This document shows positions 45,311 to 54,397 of a stretch of 64,000 bases of DNA, piece after piece. Source of the stretch: Streptomyces dengpaensis. GTDB taxonomy: Bacteria; Actinomycetota; Actinomycetes; Streptomycetales; Streptomycetaceae. The stretch covers positions 6,448,001 through 6,512,000 of the forward strand of contig NZ_CP026652.1 of the NCBI RefSeq assembly GCF_002946835.1, written 5' to 3'. Position 1 is the stretch's first letter, and each line of letters opens with the position of its first letter. Under the pieces are notes generated by a model, which was not told the origin of the DNA, searched no databases, and saw only the letters and a list, made by a program, of their open reading frames with translations. The position numbers were made by a program, and so were the translations under genes.

Positions 45311-46000
45311 GTGACCGCTCCGTTGACTCCGCCTCCGCCGCCGCATGAACAGTCCTCGAACCGTGCCTGGCAGGCTTCGCCCGTTTCCGGGCCGGGGGCT
45401 CCCGCCCCGTATCAGGCCGCGTACGCCGCGTATGACGTCTCGTATGGACAGGACGGCCCCGGGATGAAGACCGAAGTGCGGGAGGCCGCCGTGATCACGG
45501 TGGTGATGGCGCTCGCGGGGGCGCTGCTCGGGGTGTTGTGGTGGCGGCTGGCGCCGCATGTGCCGTTGGTCGCGGACGACAGCGCGGTGTATCTGAAGGA
45601 CACCGAGGGGGAGCAGGCCATCGGGGTCGATGGGACGTTCACTCTGCTGGCGTTGGCGTTCGGTGCGGTGAGTGCGCTGGTCGTGTTCCTGGTGCGGCGG
45701 CGTGGGGGTGTGCCGCTGGTGGTCGCGCTCGCGGTGGGCGGGCTTCTGGGGTCGTTGCTCGCGTGGCGGGTCGGGATGTGGCTCGGGCCCACGCAGGACG
45801 TGGTCGCGCACGCCAAGGCCGTGGGCAAGGGGGTGACGTTCTCCGCGCCGCTCAAGCTCGGGGCGAAGGGGGCGTTGCTGGCCTGGTCGCTCGCGGGTCT
45901 GGTGGTGCACCTCGGGCTCACGGCGCTCTTCGGGCCCCGGGATCCCGACCCGTACGAGCAGAGCTCGTACGGCGGCGGGCCGCCGGCTCCGGTCGCCTAG
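45311..46000 (+). CDS. DUF2567-type membrane protein
   Basis: A 229-residue protein with a Pro-rich cytoplasmic N-terminus (MTAPLTPPPPPHEQSS) and about four membrane spans, for example VITVVMALAGALLGVLWWRL, FTLLALAFGAVSALVVFLV and VALAVGGLLGSLLAW. An extracytoplasmic loop ADDSAVYLKDTEGEQAIGVDG lies between the first two. The pattern resembles the actinobacterial DUF2567 family, of unknown function. GTG 45311 follows CACGATGTCAGG directly, so translation is probably leaderless. It lies 34 bases after the permease stop and could be part of the same unit or have its own promoter. Confidence 0.8.
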   Translation: MTAPLTPPPPPHEQSSNRAWQASPVSGPGAPAPYQAAYAAYDVSYGQDGPGMKTEVREAAVITVVMALAGALLGVLWWRLAPHVPLVADDSAVYLKDTEGEQAIGVDGTFTLLALAFGAVSALVVFLVRRRGGVPLVVALAVGGLLGSLLAWRVGMWLGPTQDVVAHAKAVGKGVTFSAPLKLGAKGALLAWSLAGLVVHLGLTALFGPRDPDPYEQSSYGGGPPAPVA

Positions 46001-46006
46001 GCAGGC

Positions 46007-46101
46007 GTTTTTCGCCCCCGCCGCCCCTCCTACCCATTCCCATCACTTGGGGGCTCCGCCCCCAAACCCCCCGCTCCTCAAACGCCGGAGGGGCTGATTC
46101 C
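46007..46101. repeat. Dispersed Streptomyces intergenic repeat, copy B
   Basis: The segment opens TTTTTCGCCCCCGCCGCCCC and contains the same 30-base core (46071-46100) as copy A at 20433-20462. A GGGGGCTCCGCCCCC stem sits before the core. It fills the gap between the DUF2567-type gene and bL37. Confidence 0.75.
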
Positions 46102-46112
46102 CAGCCCCTCCG
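46086..46112. terminator. Bidirectional hairpin between convergent genes
   Basis: CGGAGGGGCTG (from 46086) pairs with CAGCCCCTCCG (ending 46112) around a 5-base loop. It separates the plus-strand membrane protein gene from the minus-strand bL37 gene and may terminate both. Confidence 0.7.
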
Positions 46113-46122
46113 GCGTGCGGGG

Positions 46123-46197
46123 TCATGCCGGGCGGCGGCCGTGGTTTGCGCGGCCCTTTCGGATGCGCCACTTGCGTTTGCGGGTTTTCTTCGACAT
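46123..46197 (-). CDS. Small ribosomal-type protein, bL37-like (24 residues)
   Basis: A 24-residue, extremely basic ORF (MSKKTRKRKWRIRKGRANHG then RRPA) from ATG 46197, with AGGGA just upstream. The RANHGRRPA end matches the ANHGKRP end of bL37, the tiny 50S protein seen in mycobacterial ribosomes. It would bind 23S rRNA. It is too short for automatic gene calls. The assignment rests on charge, length and the C-terminal motif. Confidence 0.75.
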   Translation of the reverse strand: MSKKTRKRKWRIRKGRANHGRRPA

Positions 46198-46238
46198 GTC
46201 CCTCGTGCTTAGCCGAGGACGGGACACACGTCGAGGGG

Positions 46239-46739
46239 TCACGCACGGGCGACGGGCGCCAGCACCGCTTCCGTGAGCTTCGCGAGGTCGTCGGGGGCGA
46301 GCTCGACCTCAAGACCCCGGCGGCCCGCCGACACGCAGACCGTGGTGTGCCGGCCGGCGGACGAGTCCAGCACCGTGCGCAGCTTCTTGCGCTGGCCCAG
46401 GGGCGAGATGCCGCCGCGGACGTAGCCCGTGGTGCGCTCGGCCGCCGCCGGATCCGCCATCGCCGCGCGCTTCCCGCCCACCGCCGTGGCCAGGGCCTTC
46501 AGGTCCAGGGAGCCGGCCACCGGGACCACCGCGACGACGAGCGAGCCGTCCACGTCCGCCACCAGGGTCTTGAAGACCCGGTCCGGCGAGACGCCCATCG
46601 CCTCGGCGGCCTCCTCGCCGTAGGAGGGGTGGGACGGGTCGTGCTCGTAGGAGTGCACCGTGTACGGGACGCCCGCCTCCGTCAGCGCCACCGTGGCCGG
46701 GGTGCCCCCGGGCTGCTGCTTCTTCGGCTTCTTCGCCAT
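46239..46739 (-). CDS. ybaK: Cys-tRNA(Pro)/Cys-tRNA(Cys) deacylase, YbaK family
   Basis: A 166-residue trans-editing protein of the YbaK/ProX family, which clears cysteine mischarged on tRNA-Pro. The start is ATG 46739 (MAKKPKKQQPGGT) with GAGAAGG upstream; the longer frame to 46799 reads through a repeat. Conserved features are YTVHSYEHDPSH, GVSPDRVFKTLVADVDG with the key Lys, KRAAMADPAAAERTTGYVRGGISPLGQRKKLRTVLD, and GRRGLEVELAPDDL. It probably acts alongside ProRS, which is not in the window. Confidence 0.92.
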   Translation of the reverse strand: MAKKPKKQQPGGTPATVALTEAGVPYTVHSYEHDPSHPSYGEEAAEAMGVSPDRVFKTLVADVDGSLVVAVVPVAGSLDLKALATAVGGKRAAMADPAAAERTTGYVRGGISPLGQRKKLRTVLDSSAGRHTTVCVSAGRRGLEVELAPDDLAKLTEAVLAPVARA

Positions 46740-46759
46740 CGGCCTTCTCGAATACGTCA

Positions 46760-46817
46760 GTTGAGACTCGTCGTTCGGGACTCGTCCTTCGAGACTCATC
46801 GTTTGAGACTCGTCGTT
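46760..46817. repeat. Tandem 14-base repeats
   Basis: Four to five units of the form TTYGRGACTCGTCG (for example TTGAGACTCGTCG, TTCGGGACTCGTCC, TTCGAGACTCATCG, TTTGAGACTCGTCG) occupy the gap between the LON-domain gene and ybaK. They run right up to the LON-domain stop codon. Confidence 0.75.
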
Positions 46818-47557
46818 CAGTTGAGGCTCGTCGGGCCGCGCGTCAGGTCCGACGCCGGCAACGACGGCAGATTACGGATGATCGCGGTCTCGGCGCGCAG
46901 CAGTTTCAGCTCGGCGCGCAGGCGCGACGCCGTGTCCGGGGCCTGGAGCAGCAGCTGCCTCGCCGGGATGTCCAGCATCACGGCGGCCGCCACCAGGTAG
47001 GAGACCACCGCGGGCTCGTCCGGCAGATCGGCGCCGGTCGACAGTGAGCGCTCCGACGCGCCCGCCAGGCGCTTCTGGTACTGGCGGAAGGCCCGCAGGA
47101 CCCCCTCGGCGAGCGCGCCCGCCTCCTCGCCGGGCTCCTCCGGCAGTTCCTCCAGCTCGGCCGTGAGGAACGCCCCGGAGGCGTCCACCGAAAGGAGCCG
47201 TACGCGCGTGGTTCCGGTGGCCAGCACCTCGAAGCTGCCGTCGGCGCGCTCCCGGATGGTCGCCGCGTCCGCGATGCAGCCCACCTCGTGGAAGGCCTTC
47301 GCCGGATCGTCGCCGAACCCGGCGGCGGGCCCGCGCTCGGGCACGGCGGTCTGGTCCGGCAGGCCGGGCAAGGAGGGCGCGACCTCGTAGCCGTCGCGGA
47401 TGGCGACGACGGCGAACCGGCGCGGTTCGTCCTCGGGGGTCTTGAGCAGATCGCGCATCATGGCGCGATAGCGCTCCTCGAACACGTTCAGAGGAAGCAC
47501 GAGCCCCGGGAAGAGCACCGAGTTCAGGGGGAAGAGCGGGAGCCGGACGGTGGTCAC
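46817..47557 (-). CDS. LON substrate-binding-domain protein
   Basis: A 246-residue stand-alone LON N-terminal domain, as in the family once called ATP-dependent protease La domain proteins; there is no ATPase or protease part. The start is GTG 47557 (MTTVRLPLFPLNSVLFPG). VLPLNVFEERYRAMMRDLL, EVGCIADAATIRERADGSFEVLATGTTRVRLL and VMLDIPARQLLLQAPDTASRLRAEL are typical. TAGGCT eight bases upstream suggests a leaderless transcript, and its TA overlaps the stop codon of the preceding gene. A role in protein quality control is only inferred. Confidence 0.9.
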   Translation of the reverse strand: MTTVRLPLFPLNSVLFPGLVLPLNVFEERYRAMMRDLLKTPEDEPRRFAVVAIRDGYEVAPSLPGLPDQTAVPERGPAAGFGDDPAKAFHEVGCIADAATIRERADGSFEVLATGTTRVRLLSVDASGAFLTAELEELPEEPGEEAGALAEGVLRAFRQYQKRLAGASERSLSTGADLPDEPAVVSYLVAAAVMLDIPARQLLLQAPDTASRLRAELKLLRAETAIIRNLPSLPASDLTRGPTSLN

Positions 47558-47568
47558 GACGGGCAAGC

Positions 47569-48663
47569 CTAATGGCCGGCGGAGTGGGCGCGTCCGTCGC
47601 GCCCGCTCTCCGGGCGCGGATCGGGACCTGGCGGACGCGGCGGGAGGCCCGAAGCGGCCGCCAGACGGACGCGGTCGCGCAGCTCCAGGAACCGGCCGAG
47701 CGGGTCGTCCGACCCCCGGTCCCAGGGGAACGAGGTCGCGTACGGGCCGATCAGGCGGAGCTGTTCCAGGGCTTCCGTCCAGCGTTCCAGCCTGATCAGG
47801 ACGTACGCGAGGAGATTGCGGACCTCCGCGGGCCACGGGTCGACGGCGCGGTACGTCGCGGAGACGGCGATCGCCAGGTCGGCCGCCGCGTCGAGGCGCT
47901 CGCGCGGCACCGCCGCCCCGCCGCCCTCGGTCAGGTACGCGAAGGCCGCGCGCACCGGCAGCACCTGCACCAGGGAGCCCGGCAGAGCGTCCTGGGCGGC
48001 CCGCTCGGCGAAGTCGAAGCACTCGCGGTGGGAGCGCCGACTGGTCTGAGGGGTGTCCTCGCAGGAAGCACAGCACGCGGCCGGCAGATCGCAGCACGCG
48101 GCCGACAGATACTGCAGGGCGGCCACATGGCAGCCGTAGTGGTGCGGAGAGCGTCGTACGGCCTCGCCCCACAGCTTCTCGAACTCGGCGTGCCCGACGT
48201 TCGTGCCGCGGGCGTGGTCGAGCGCGATCCGCCAGGGCACCGGATCGCGGGGATCGCCCTCGGCGGCGGCGGTGATCAGCGGGCCGATCTGGCGCAGCAG
48301 TTCGACGCGGGCGGGCGACTCCCAGGCGCGGCGCACCGCGAGCTCGGCCCTGACGAGCAGCACGTCCGGGTCGTGCGGGCTGGCGGCCTGCCACTTCCGG
48401 AGCCACTCGTCGCGGGAGCGCGCGAAGGTCGCGAGGCCTGTCGCGTACCGGTCGCGGCTCTCCCACTCGGCGGCCTCGCGCGTGGTGGCGAGCAGCTCGG
48501 CGGCGGGGCCGTACTCGCCGCGGCCCGCCGCGACGAGCGCGGGGCCGAGGCGTTCGTCCGGGGCGTCGAGCAGTATCTCGTCGTCGGCGGGCAGTCCGGC
48601 GGCGAGACGCGAAGTGGTCCGTTCCATCCGTGCCGTACGGAGGAACGCGCGCAGCAGAGCCAT
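47569..48663 (-). CDS. Uncharacterised helical-repeat (TPR-like) protein
   Basis: A soluble, largely helical protein of about 364 residues. The start is unclear: ATG 48663 (MALLRAFLRTARMERTTS) or ATG 48675 are both reasonable, and neither has a good ribosome site. Segments such as AGRGEYGPAAELLATTREAAEW, ALDHARGTNVGHAEFEKLWGEAVRR and RLERWTEALEQLRLIGPYA look like TPR-type helical pairs. A Cys-rich stretch AACCDLPAACCASCED is unusual and could bind metal. The C-terminus is a Pro/Arg-rich tail. I do not recognise a named family. It lies upstream of the LON-domain gene on the same strand. Confidence 0.75.
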   Translation of the reverse strand: MALLRAFLRTARMERTTSRLAAGLPADDEILLDAPDERLGPALVAAGRGEYGPAAELLATTREAAEWESRDRYATGLATFARSRDEWLRKWQAASPHDPDVLLVRAELAVRRAWESPARVELLRQIGPLITAAAEGDPRDPVPWRIALDHARGTNVGHAEFEKLWGEAVRRSPHHYGCHVAALQYLSAACCDLPAACCASCEDTPQTSRRSHRECFDFAERAAQDALPGSLVQVLPVRAAFAYLTEGGGAAVPRERLDAAADLAIAVSATYRAVDPWPAEVRNLLAYVLIRLERWTEALEQLRLIGPYATSFPWDRGSDDPLGRFLELRDRVRLAAASGLPPRPPGPDPRPESGRDGRAHSAGH

Positions 48664-48797
48664 GGTGAAGACCATTGAAAGCTGCAGGTCGGAGCTGTGC
48701 CAGGGGGTGAAGTGTGACGCTTTTGTAACCATCTCTTGGTTGTACGGCCAACAGTCAAGGCATGGCAAAAGGTGACTGCTGTTCTACTGTTCGTACG

Positions 48798-50378
48798 TCA
48801 GCCGCGCCGCAGCATCCGCGTGGCCCCCGCCGCCACCGTCGTCGCCAGGATCCAGCCGACGAGGATCACCATCGCGGCCAGCCACTGCCAGCCGCCGCGC
48901 AGTTGCCAGAAGCCGACCTGGCCGAGGTCGATGACCGGCAGCAGCAGGTCCAGGGCGAACAGCGAGGCGTTCCACGGCGGATGCTCGCCGCTCTTGATCG
49001 GCGGATGGCTGGCATGCGAGAACGCCACCGACGTCGCCGCCCACAGCACCGCCATCCACAGGGCGGCCCGCCCGGGCCGGTACCCGTAGGCGACCGTCCA
49101 GTCCTGCGCGTATCCCCAGAGTTTGGCAGCGAGCGGCAGGGTCTCGCGGCGGCGGCGCTGCTTGGCGAGCAGCACCTCGCGCGCGTCCTCGTCCTCGCCG
49201 GAGTTGCGCAGCACGGTGGCGAGGCGCTCGTACGGCTCCGGGTTGTACTCGGGCGTCGCCGCCGCCACCCACTCCAGGCGCCGGGTCAGCGGGAACGCGC
49301 CCTGCGGTACGAGGTTCTCGTAACCGAAGCCGCCCATGTGCAGGCTGCCGGGCCCCGGCCAACTCGACGCCCTGTCCACCAGGTTGACGACCTTCGCGCC
49401 CGACAGCACGACCTTGCCGCGCTCGGGCCGCTCCCCGAGGAAGCGCAGCTCGGGCGTCTGGACCCGGCGCAGCGACAGCTCCTGGTCGTCGTCGAAGGCG
49501 AACCGGGCCCGCTCGAAGTCGACGGCGTCCCCGAATCGCCCGTCGTCCAGGCGGATTCCGCCCTGGCACTCGAACCGCTGCACCAGCGTGCCGCGCGCCG
49601 GGGTGGTGCCGCTGGTCAGCAGGGGATTGCCGACGGCCGCGGGGGTCATGTACAGCGTCCGGTTGACGGTCAGCTGGGGCGCGTTCAGGGCGAGCCGCGT
49701 GTACGGGTTGCTCAGCTTGCTGCCGCGCAGGCTGAGCGACACGCCGACGGTGGCGCCGCGCAGGCTCAGCTCGCCGTGCGACTCCAGCATCTCCGCCTGG
49801 AGGTCCTGCCCGACGGTCATGCCGTCGCCGGTGATCGAGCGCCCGCGCCGGTCGCGGTAGACCACGGCCTGGTTGAGCAGCAGATCCGTGCCGATGCGCG
49901 CGTCGGTCAGCCGTACCCCGTTGTGGAAGCGGCAGCGCGGCAGATGCAGATCGCCCTCGGTGTGCAGCCGGGCCGCCTCCAGACGCGGCACCGAGCAGTC
50001 CACCAGGCGTACGGTCGCGAACCGGGCCTCCGGCAGCAGGATCTCCTTCTCGAACCGGCACCCCTTCATCTCGACGTACGGCTCCACCGTGCCGCCCGCG
50101 AGATCGAGGACGTCGGTGATCTGCACGCCGGTCAGTTTCAGGGAAGGGACGCGGCCCGGGAGCGGGGGAGGGCCGTCGAGCAGCAGCCACGCCACGATCC
50201 GTGCCCGGACGCTGCGCTCCGGGCCCCAGGGATGGCCGCCGTGCGGATCGTCGACGGTCGCGTCCCCGCTGCGCAGGTCGTACACGCTGCCGTTGCGGAA
50301 GGCCTGCCACATCCCGGCTTCGGCGGCGGTCAGTTCGTCCGGCAGGTCCCCATCGCGGATGCCGGCACCCTCGGTCAC
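48798..50378 (-). CDS. Uncharacterised beta-helix-like protein with C-terminal membrane anchor
   Basis: A 526-residue protein from GTG 50378 ([20 protein letters not shown]) behind GGGGAGGAAGG. The middle (about 70-330) has recurring short strands with hydrophobic and Leu-rich turns ([56 protein letters not shown]). The pattern suggests a right-handed beta-helix similar to pentapeptide-repeat or bactofilin-like proteins. A helical region ([22 protein letters not shown]) follows, then two or three membrane spans near the C-terminus ([36 protein letters not shown]). Streptomyces homologues are often labelled membrane-associated oxidoreductase, but I see no cofactor motif. Divergent from hisD. 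Confidence 0.78.
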   Translation of the reverse strand: MTEGAGIRDGDLPDELTAAEAGMWQAFRNGSVYDLRSGDATVDDPHGGHPWGPERSVRARIVAWLLLDGPPPLPGRVPSLKLTGVQITDVLDLAGGTVEPYVEMKGCRFEKEILLPEARFATVRLVDCSVPRLEAARLHTEGDLHLPRCRFHNGVRLTDARIGTDLLLNQAVVYRDRRGRSITGDGMTVGQDLQAEMLESHGELSLRGATVGVSLSLRGSKLSNPYTRLALNAPQLTVNRTLYMTPAAVGNPLLTSGTTPARGTLVQRFECQGGIRLDDGRFGDAVDFERARFAFDDDQELSLRRVQTPELRFLGERPERGKVVLSGAKVVNLVDRASSWPGPGSLHMGGFGYENLVPQGAFPLTRRLEWVAAATPEYNPEPYERLATVLRNSGEDEDAREVLLAKQRRRRETLPLAAKLWGYAQDWTVAYGYRPGRAALWMAVLWAATSVAFSHASHPPIKSGEHPPWNASLFALDLLLPVIDLGQVGFWQLRGGWQWLAAMVILVGWILATTVAAGATRMLRRG

Positions 50379-50493
50379 GGCACTTTCCTTCCTCCCCAGC
50401 TACTCGCGGGTTTCGTACATCCGTCCCATGCCCGCTCAGTGACTGCGCGAACGCTATCGGTGAAGCGGATCTTCCGCGGAACCGAAGGTGGCT

Positions 50494-50512
50494 TGTATCA
50501 GCCATTGATACA
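50494..50512. promoter_or_regulatory. Palindromic operator candidate upstream of hisD
   Basis: TGTATCA-GCCAT-TGATACA is a perfect 7-base inverted repeat with a 5-base centre, 41 bases before the hisD start in the 174-base divergent gap. It is notably A/T-rich for its surroundings. GAGAAT at 50540-50545, seven bases before the GTG, may be the -10 of a leaderless hisD transcript, which would place the palindrome near -35. Confidence 0.55.
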
Positions 50513-50552
50513 GGCGTCCAGCGCGTTGTCGCCGTCTGAGAGAATTGGGACC

Positions 50553-51905
50553 GTGATCTCCCGAATCGATCTGCGCGGCGACGCCCTCCCCGAGGGCCCG
50601 GCCCTGCGCGACCTGCTGCCCCGAGCCGACTTCGACGTTCAGGCCGCCCTGGAGAAGGTGCGTCCGATCTGCGAGGCGGTTCATCATCGGGGAGACGCGG
50701 CGCTGATCGACTACGCGGAGAAGTTCGATGGGGTACGGCTGGATTCCGTCCGTGTGCCGGCCCGGGCGCTCAAGGACGCCCTGGAGCAGCTCGACCCGGC
50801 CGTGCGCGCGGCCCTGGAGGAGTCCATCCGCCGCGCCCGTCTGGTCCACCGCGAGCAGCGCCGTACGACGCACACCACCCAGGTCGTGCCCGGCGGCTCG
50901 GTCACCGAGAAGTGGGTGCCGGTCGAGCGCGTCGGCCTGTACGCGCCGGGTGGCCGCTCGGTCTACCCGTCGTCCGTGGTCATGAACGTCGTGCCCGCGC
51001 AGGAGGCAGGCGTCGAGTCGATCGCGCTCGCCTCACCGGCGCAGGCCGATTTCAACGGCCTGCCGCACCCGACGATCCTCGCCGCGTGCGCCCTGCTCGG
51101 CGTCGGCGAGGTGTACGCCGCCGGCGGCGCGACGGCCGTGGCGATGTTCGCGTACGGCACCGAGTCCTGCCCGCCCGCCAACATGGTCACCGGCCCCGGC
51201 AACATCTGGGTCGCCGCCGCCAAGCGTTACTTCACCGGCAAGATCGGCATCGACGCCGAGGCCGGCCCGACCGAGATCGCGATCCTCGCCGACTCCACCG
51301 CCGACCCGGTGTACGTCGCCTCCGACCTGATCAGCCAGGCCGAGCACGATCCGCTGGCGGCGGCGGTGCTGGTCACCGACTCCGCCGAGCTGGCGGACGC
51401 GGTGGAGAAGGAGCTGGAGCCGCAGGTCGCCGCGACCAAGCACATCGACGACCGGATCGTCCCGGCCCTCAAGGGCAAGCAGTCCGCGATCGTCCTCGTC
51501 GACGGCGTCGACGAGGGCCTGCGGGTGGTCGACGCGTACGGCGCCGAGCACCTGGAGATCCAGACGGCCGACGCCGCCGCGGTGGCCGACCGGGTCCGCA
51601 ACGCCGGCGCGATCTTCATCGGCCCCTGGGCGCCGGTCTCGCTGGGCGACTACGCGGCCGGGTCCAACCATGTCCTGCCCACCGGCGGCTGCGCCTGCCA
51701 CTCCTCGGGCCTGTCCGTACAGTCCTTCCTGCGCGGCATCCACATCGTGGACTACACGCGCGATGCCCTCGCCGACGTGGCGCATCACGTGGTGACGCTG
51801 GCGGAGGCGGAGGACCTGCCGGCCCACGGTGCGGCAATCAAGGCTCGTTTTGCCGGAGGCGAACGAATCGGGCACAGCGGGTGGAAGGTTCCTGAAGGCA
51901 AGTGA
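50553..51905 (+). CDS. hisD: Histidinol dehydrogenase
   Basis: HisD oxidises L-histidinol to L-histidine in two NAD-dependent steps, the end of the pathway. The 450-residue protein begins at GTG 50553 ([16 protein letters not shown]). Motifs are [74 protein letters not shown] (zinc ligands Gln and His) and [21 protein letters not shown]. The frame is open far upstream, antisense to the preceding gene, and is not coding there. It is the first gene of the his operon; its stop overlaps hisC as GTGA. Confidence 0.96.
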   Translation: MISRIDLRGDALPEGPALRDLLPRADFDVQAALEKVRPICEAVHHRGDAALIDYAEKFDGVRLDSVRVPARALKDALEQLDPAVRAALEESIRRARLVHREQRRTTHTTQVVPGGSVTEKWVPVERVGLYAPGGRSVYPSSVVMNVVPAQEAGVESIALASPAQADFNGLPHPTILAACALLGVGEVYAAGGATAVAMFAYGTESCPPANMVTGPGNIWVAAAKRYFTGKIGIDAEAGPTEIAILADSTADPVYVASDLISQAEHDPLAAAVLVTDSAELADAVEKELEPQVAATKHIDDRIVPALKGKQSAIVLVDGVDEGLRVVDAYGAEHLEIQTADAAAVADRVRNAGAIFIGPWAPVSLGDYAAGSNHVLPTGGCACHSSGLSVQSFLRGIHIVDYTRDALADVAHHVVTLAEAEDLPAHGAAIKARFAGGERIGHSGWKVPEGK

Positions 51906-53008
51906 CTGGCATCGACGATCTCCCCGTACGGGACGAGCTGCGCGGCAAGACCCCCTATGGCGCGCCCCAACTCGATGTCCCCGTACGGCTGAACACCAAC
52001 GAGAACCCGTACTCGCTGCCGGAGCCGCTCGTCGAGCGGATCGCCGAGCGGGTGCGCGAGGCCGCCCGCGACCTCAACCGCTACCCCGACCGGGACGCGG
52101 TGGAGCTGCGCACCGAGCTGGCCAAGTACCTGACGAGGACCGGCAAGCACCAGGTCGGCATCGAGAACGTCTGGGCCGCCAACGGTTCGAACGAGATCAT
52201 CCAGCAGCTGCTGCAGACCTTCGGCGGACCGGGCCGTGCGGCCATCGGTTTCGAGCCGTCGTACTCGATGCACGCGCTCATCGCGCGCGGCACCGGCACG
52301 GGATGGATCTCGGGTCCCCGCAACGAGGACTTCACGATCGACCTGGCCGCCGCCGCGAAGGCGATCGCCGAGAACCGCCCCGACGTCGTCTTCATCACCA
52401 CCCCCAACAACCCCACGGGCAACGCGGTCCCGCGCGAGACGGTTCTCGCGCTGTACGAGGCCGCGCAGGCGGCGAAGCCGTCGATGGTGATCGTGGACGA
52501 GGCGTACATCGAGTTCAGCCACGGCGACTCGCTGCTGCCCCTGATCGAAGGCCGGCCGAATCTCGTCGTCTCGCGGACGATGTCGAAGGCGTTCGGCGCG
52601 GCGGGTCTGCGGCTCGGCTATCTTGCCGCCCATCCCGCCGTCGTGGACGCCGTCCAGCTCGTCCGGCTGCCGTACCACCTGTCGGCCGTCGCGCAGGCGA
52701 CCGCGCTGGCGGCCCTGGAGCACACCGACACGCTGCTGAAGTACGTCGAGCAGCTGAAGGCGGAGCGGGACCGCCTGGTCGCCGAACTGCGGGCGATCGG
52801 CTGCGAAGTGACCGAGTCGGACGCCAACTTCGTGCAGTTCGGGCGCTTCGCCGACGCGCACACGGCCTGGCAGAAGATCCTCGACCGGGGTGTCCTGGTC
52901 CGCGACAACGGCGTACCGGGGTGGCTGCGGGTGAGCGCCGGAACCCCTGCCGAAAACGACGCGTTCCTCGACGCGGTACGTGAACTGAAGAAGGAGCAGA
53001 GCGCATGA
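51902..53008 (+). CDS. hisC: Histidinol-phosphate aminotransferase
   Basis: HisC makes L-histidinol phosphate from imidazole acetol phosphate with glutamate and PLP. The 368-residue fold-type I aminotransferase shows [15 protein letters not shown] at the N-terminus, [51 protein letters not shown], the PLP lysine in [19 protein letters not shown], and [16 protein letters not shown] near the end. Both ends overlap neighbours by four bases. Some actinobacterial HisC-like enzymes act on aromatic substrates, but operon context favours histidine. Confidence 0.95.
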   Translation: MTGIDDLPVRDELRGKTPYGAPQLDVPVRLNTNENPYSLPEPLVERIAERVREAARDLNRYPDRDAVELRTELAKYLTRTGKHQVGIENVWAANGSNEIIQQLLQTFGGPGRAAIGFEPSYSMHALIARGTGTGWISGPRNEDFTIDLAAAAKAIAENRPDVVFITTPNNPTGNAVPRETVLALYEAAQAAKPSMVIVDEAYIEFSHGDSLLPLIEGRPNLVVSRTMSKAFGAAGLRLGYLAAHPAVVDAVQLVRLPYHLSAVAQATALAALEHTDTLLKYVEQLKAERDRLVAELRAIGCEVTESDANFVQFGRFADAHTAWQKILDRGVLVRDNGVPGWLRVSAGTPAENDAFLDAVRELKKEQSA

Positions 53009-53598
53009 ACCGCGTAGGACGCGTGGAACGAGTGACGAAGGAGACGTCGGTCCTCGTCGAGATCGATCTCGACGGGTCCGGCAAGGTCGATGTGTCGACA
53101 GGCGTCGGCTTCTACGACCACATGCTGGACCAGCTCGGCCGGCACGGTCTGTTCGACCTGACCGTGAAGACCGAGGGCGACCTGCACATCGACTCGCACC
53201 ACACCATCGAGGACACCGCCCTCGCGCTGGGCGCCGCCTTCAAGCAGGCGCTCGGCGACAAGGTGGGGATTTATCGATTCGGCAACTGCACGGTCCCGCT
53301 GGACGAGTCGCTCGCCCAGGTGACCGTCGACCTGTCCGGCCGCCCGTACCTCGTGCACACCGAGCCCGAGAAGATGGCGCCGATGATCGGCGAGTACGAC
53401 ACGACGATGACCCGGCACATCCTGGAGTCCTTCGTCGCCCAGGCCCAGATCGCATTGCACGTGCACGTGCCCTACGGGCGCAACGCGCACCACATCGTGG
53501 AGTGCCAGTTCAAGGCGCTGGCCCGCGCGCTGCGCTACGCCTCCGAGCGCGACCCGCGCGCTGCCGGAATCCTCCCCTCCACGAAGGGCGCGCTGTGA
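53005..53598 (+). CDS. hisB: Imidazoleglycerol-phosphate dehydratase
   Basis: HisB dehydrates imidazoleglycerol phosphate. The 197-residue monofunctional form lacks the histidinol-phosphatase domain of the E. coli fusion. Two manganese-site His clusters are clear: [16 protein letters not shown] and [20 protein letters not shown], with [14 protein letters not shown] ahead of them. The start overlaps hisC as ATGA and the stop overlaps the next small ORF as GTGA. Histidinol phosphatase must therefore be encoded elsewhere. Confidence 0.96.
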   Translation: MNRVGRVERVTKETSVLVEIDLDGSGKVDVSTGVGFYDHMLDQLGRHGLFDLTVKTEGDLHIDSHHTIEDTALALGAAFKQALGDKVGIYRFGNCTVPLDESLAQVTVDLSGRPYLVHTEPEKMAPMIGEYDTTMTRHILESFVAQAQIALHVHVPYGRNAHHIVECQFKALARALRYASERDPRAAGILPSTKGAL

Positions 53599-53759
53599 CA
53601 GGCCTGTCGAGCATCCTGATCGTCGTCGGACTCTTCCTCCTCGGCGGCGTCTACTCCTTCGTCAAGCAGAAGATGCCGAAGGGGCTCATCGTGCTGCTCT
53701 CCATCGGCGCCGCGATGTGTCTCGTCGCGGGCATCGTGAGGCTGGAGGTCTGGAATTGA
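53595..53759 (+). CDS. Small membrane protein inside the his operon (54 residues)
   Basis: A 54-residue ORF with two hydrophobic segments ([20 protein letters not shown] and [20 protein letters not shown]) separated by the basic turn KQKMPKG. GTG 53595 overlaps the hisB stop, and its own TGA overlaps the TTG start of hisH, so translation is coupled on both sides. The reading frame is well fitted to Streptomyces codon bias. I recognise no function. Conserved placement between hisB and hisH would imply a role in, or tolerance by, the operon. Confidence 0.8.
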   Translation: MTGLSSILIVVGLFLLGGVYSFVKQKMPKGLIVLLSIGAAMCLVAGIVRLEVWN

Positions 53760-54397
53760 GTACCTCTACGAACGTGGTCGTCTTCGACTACGGCTTCGGC
53801 AATGTGCGGTCCGCCGAGCGCGCCCTCGCGCGCGCGGGCGCGGACGTCGAGATCACGCGTGACTTCGACAAGGCCATGAACGCGGACGGGCTGCTGGTGC
53901 CGGGCGTCGGCGCCTTCGCCGCCTGCATGCACGGCCTCAAGGAAGCACGCGGCGACTGGATCATCGACCGCCGTCTCGCCGGTGGCCGCCCGGTCATGGG
54001 CATCTGCGTCGGCATGCAGATCCTCTTCGCGCGGGGCATCGAGCACGGCGTGGAGACCAAGGGCCTCGACGAGTGGCCCGGCTCGGTCGAGCCGCTCCAG
54101 GCGGACATCGTGCCCCACATGGGCTGGAACACGGTCGACGCGCCGCCCGCGTCGGAGCTCTTCGCCGGGGTCGACGCCGACGCGCGCTTCTACTTCGTTC
54201 ACTCGTACGGGGTCCACGACTGGACCCTCGAAGCGACGAACCCCACGATGCAGGCGCCGCTGGTGACCTGGTCGACGTACGGCAAGCCCTTCGTGGCGGC
54301 CGTTGAGAACGGTCCCCTGTCGGCCACCCAGTTCCACCCCGAGAAGTCCGGCGACGCCGGAGCCCAGCTCCTCACCAACTGGATCGGAACACTGTGA
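53756..54397 (+). CDS. hisH: Imidazole glycerol phosphate synthase, glutamine amidotransferase subunit
   Basis: HisH supplies ammonia from glutamine to HisF. The start is TTG 53756 ([20 protein letters not shown]), behind GGAGG and overlapping the preceding stop, giving 213 residues. The class I amidotransferase triad is visible: Cys in [13 protein letters not shown], and His and Glu in [32 protein letters not shown] and [10 protein letters not shown] are family motifs. The frame extends upstream to 53717, but those residues overlap the small membrane ORF. Confidence 0.95.
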   Translation: MSTSTNVVVFDYGFGNVRSAERALARAGADVEITRDFDKAMNADGLLVPGVGAFAACMHGLKEARGDWIIDRRLAGGRPVMGICVGMQILFARGIEHGVETKGLDEWPGSVEPLQADIVPHMGWNTVDAPPASELFAGVDADARFYFVHSYGVHDWTLEATNPTMQAPLVTWSTYGKPFVAAVENGPLSATQFHPEKSGDAGAQLLTNWIGTL

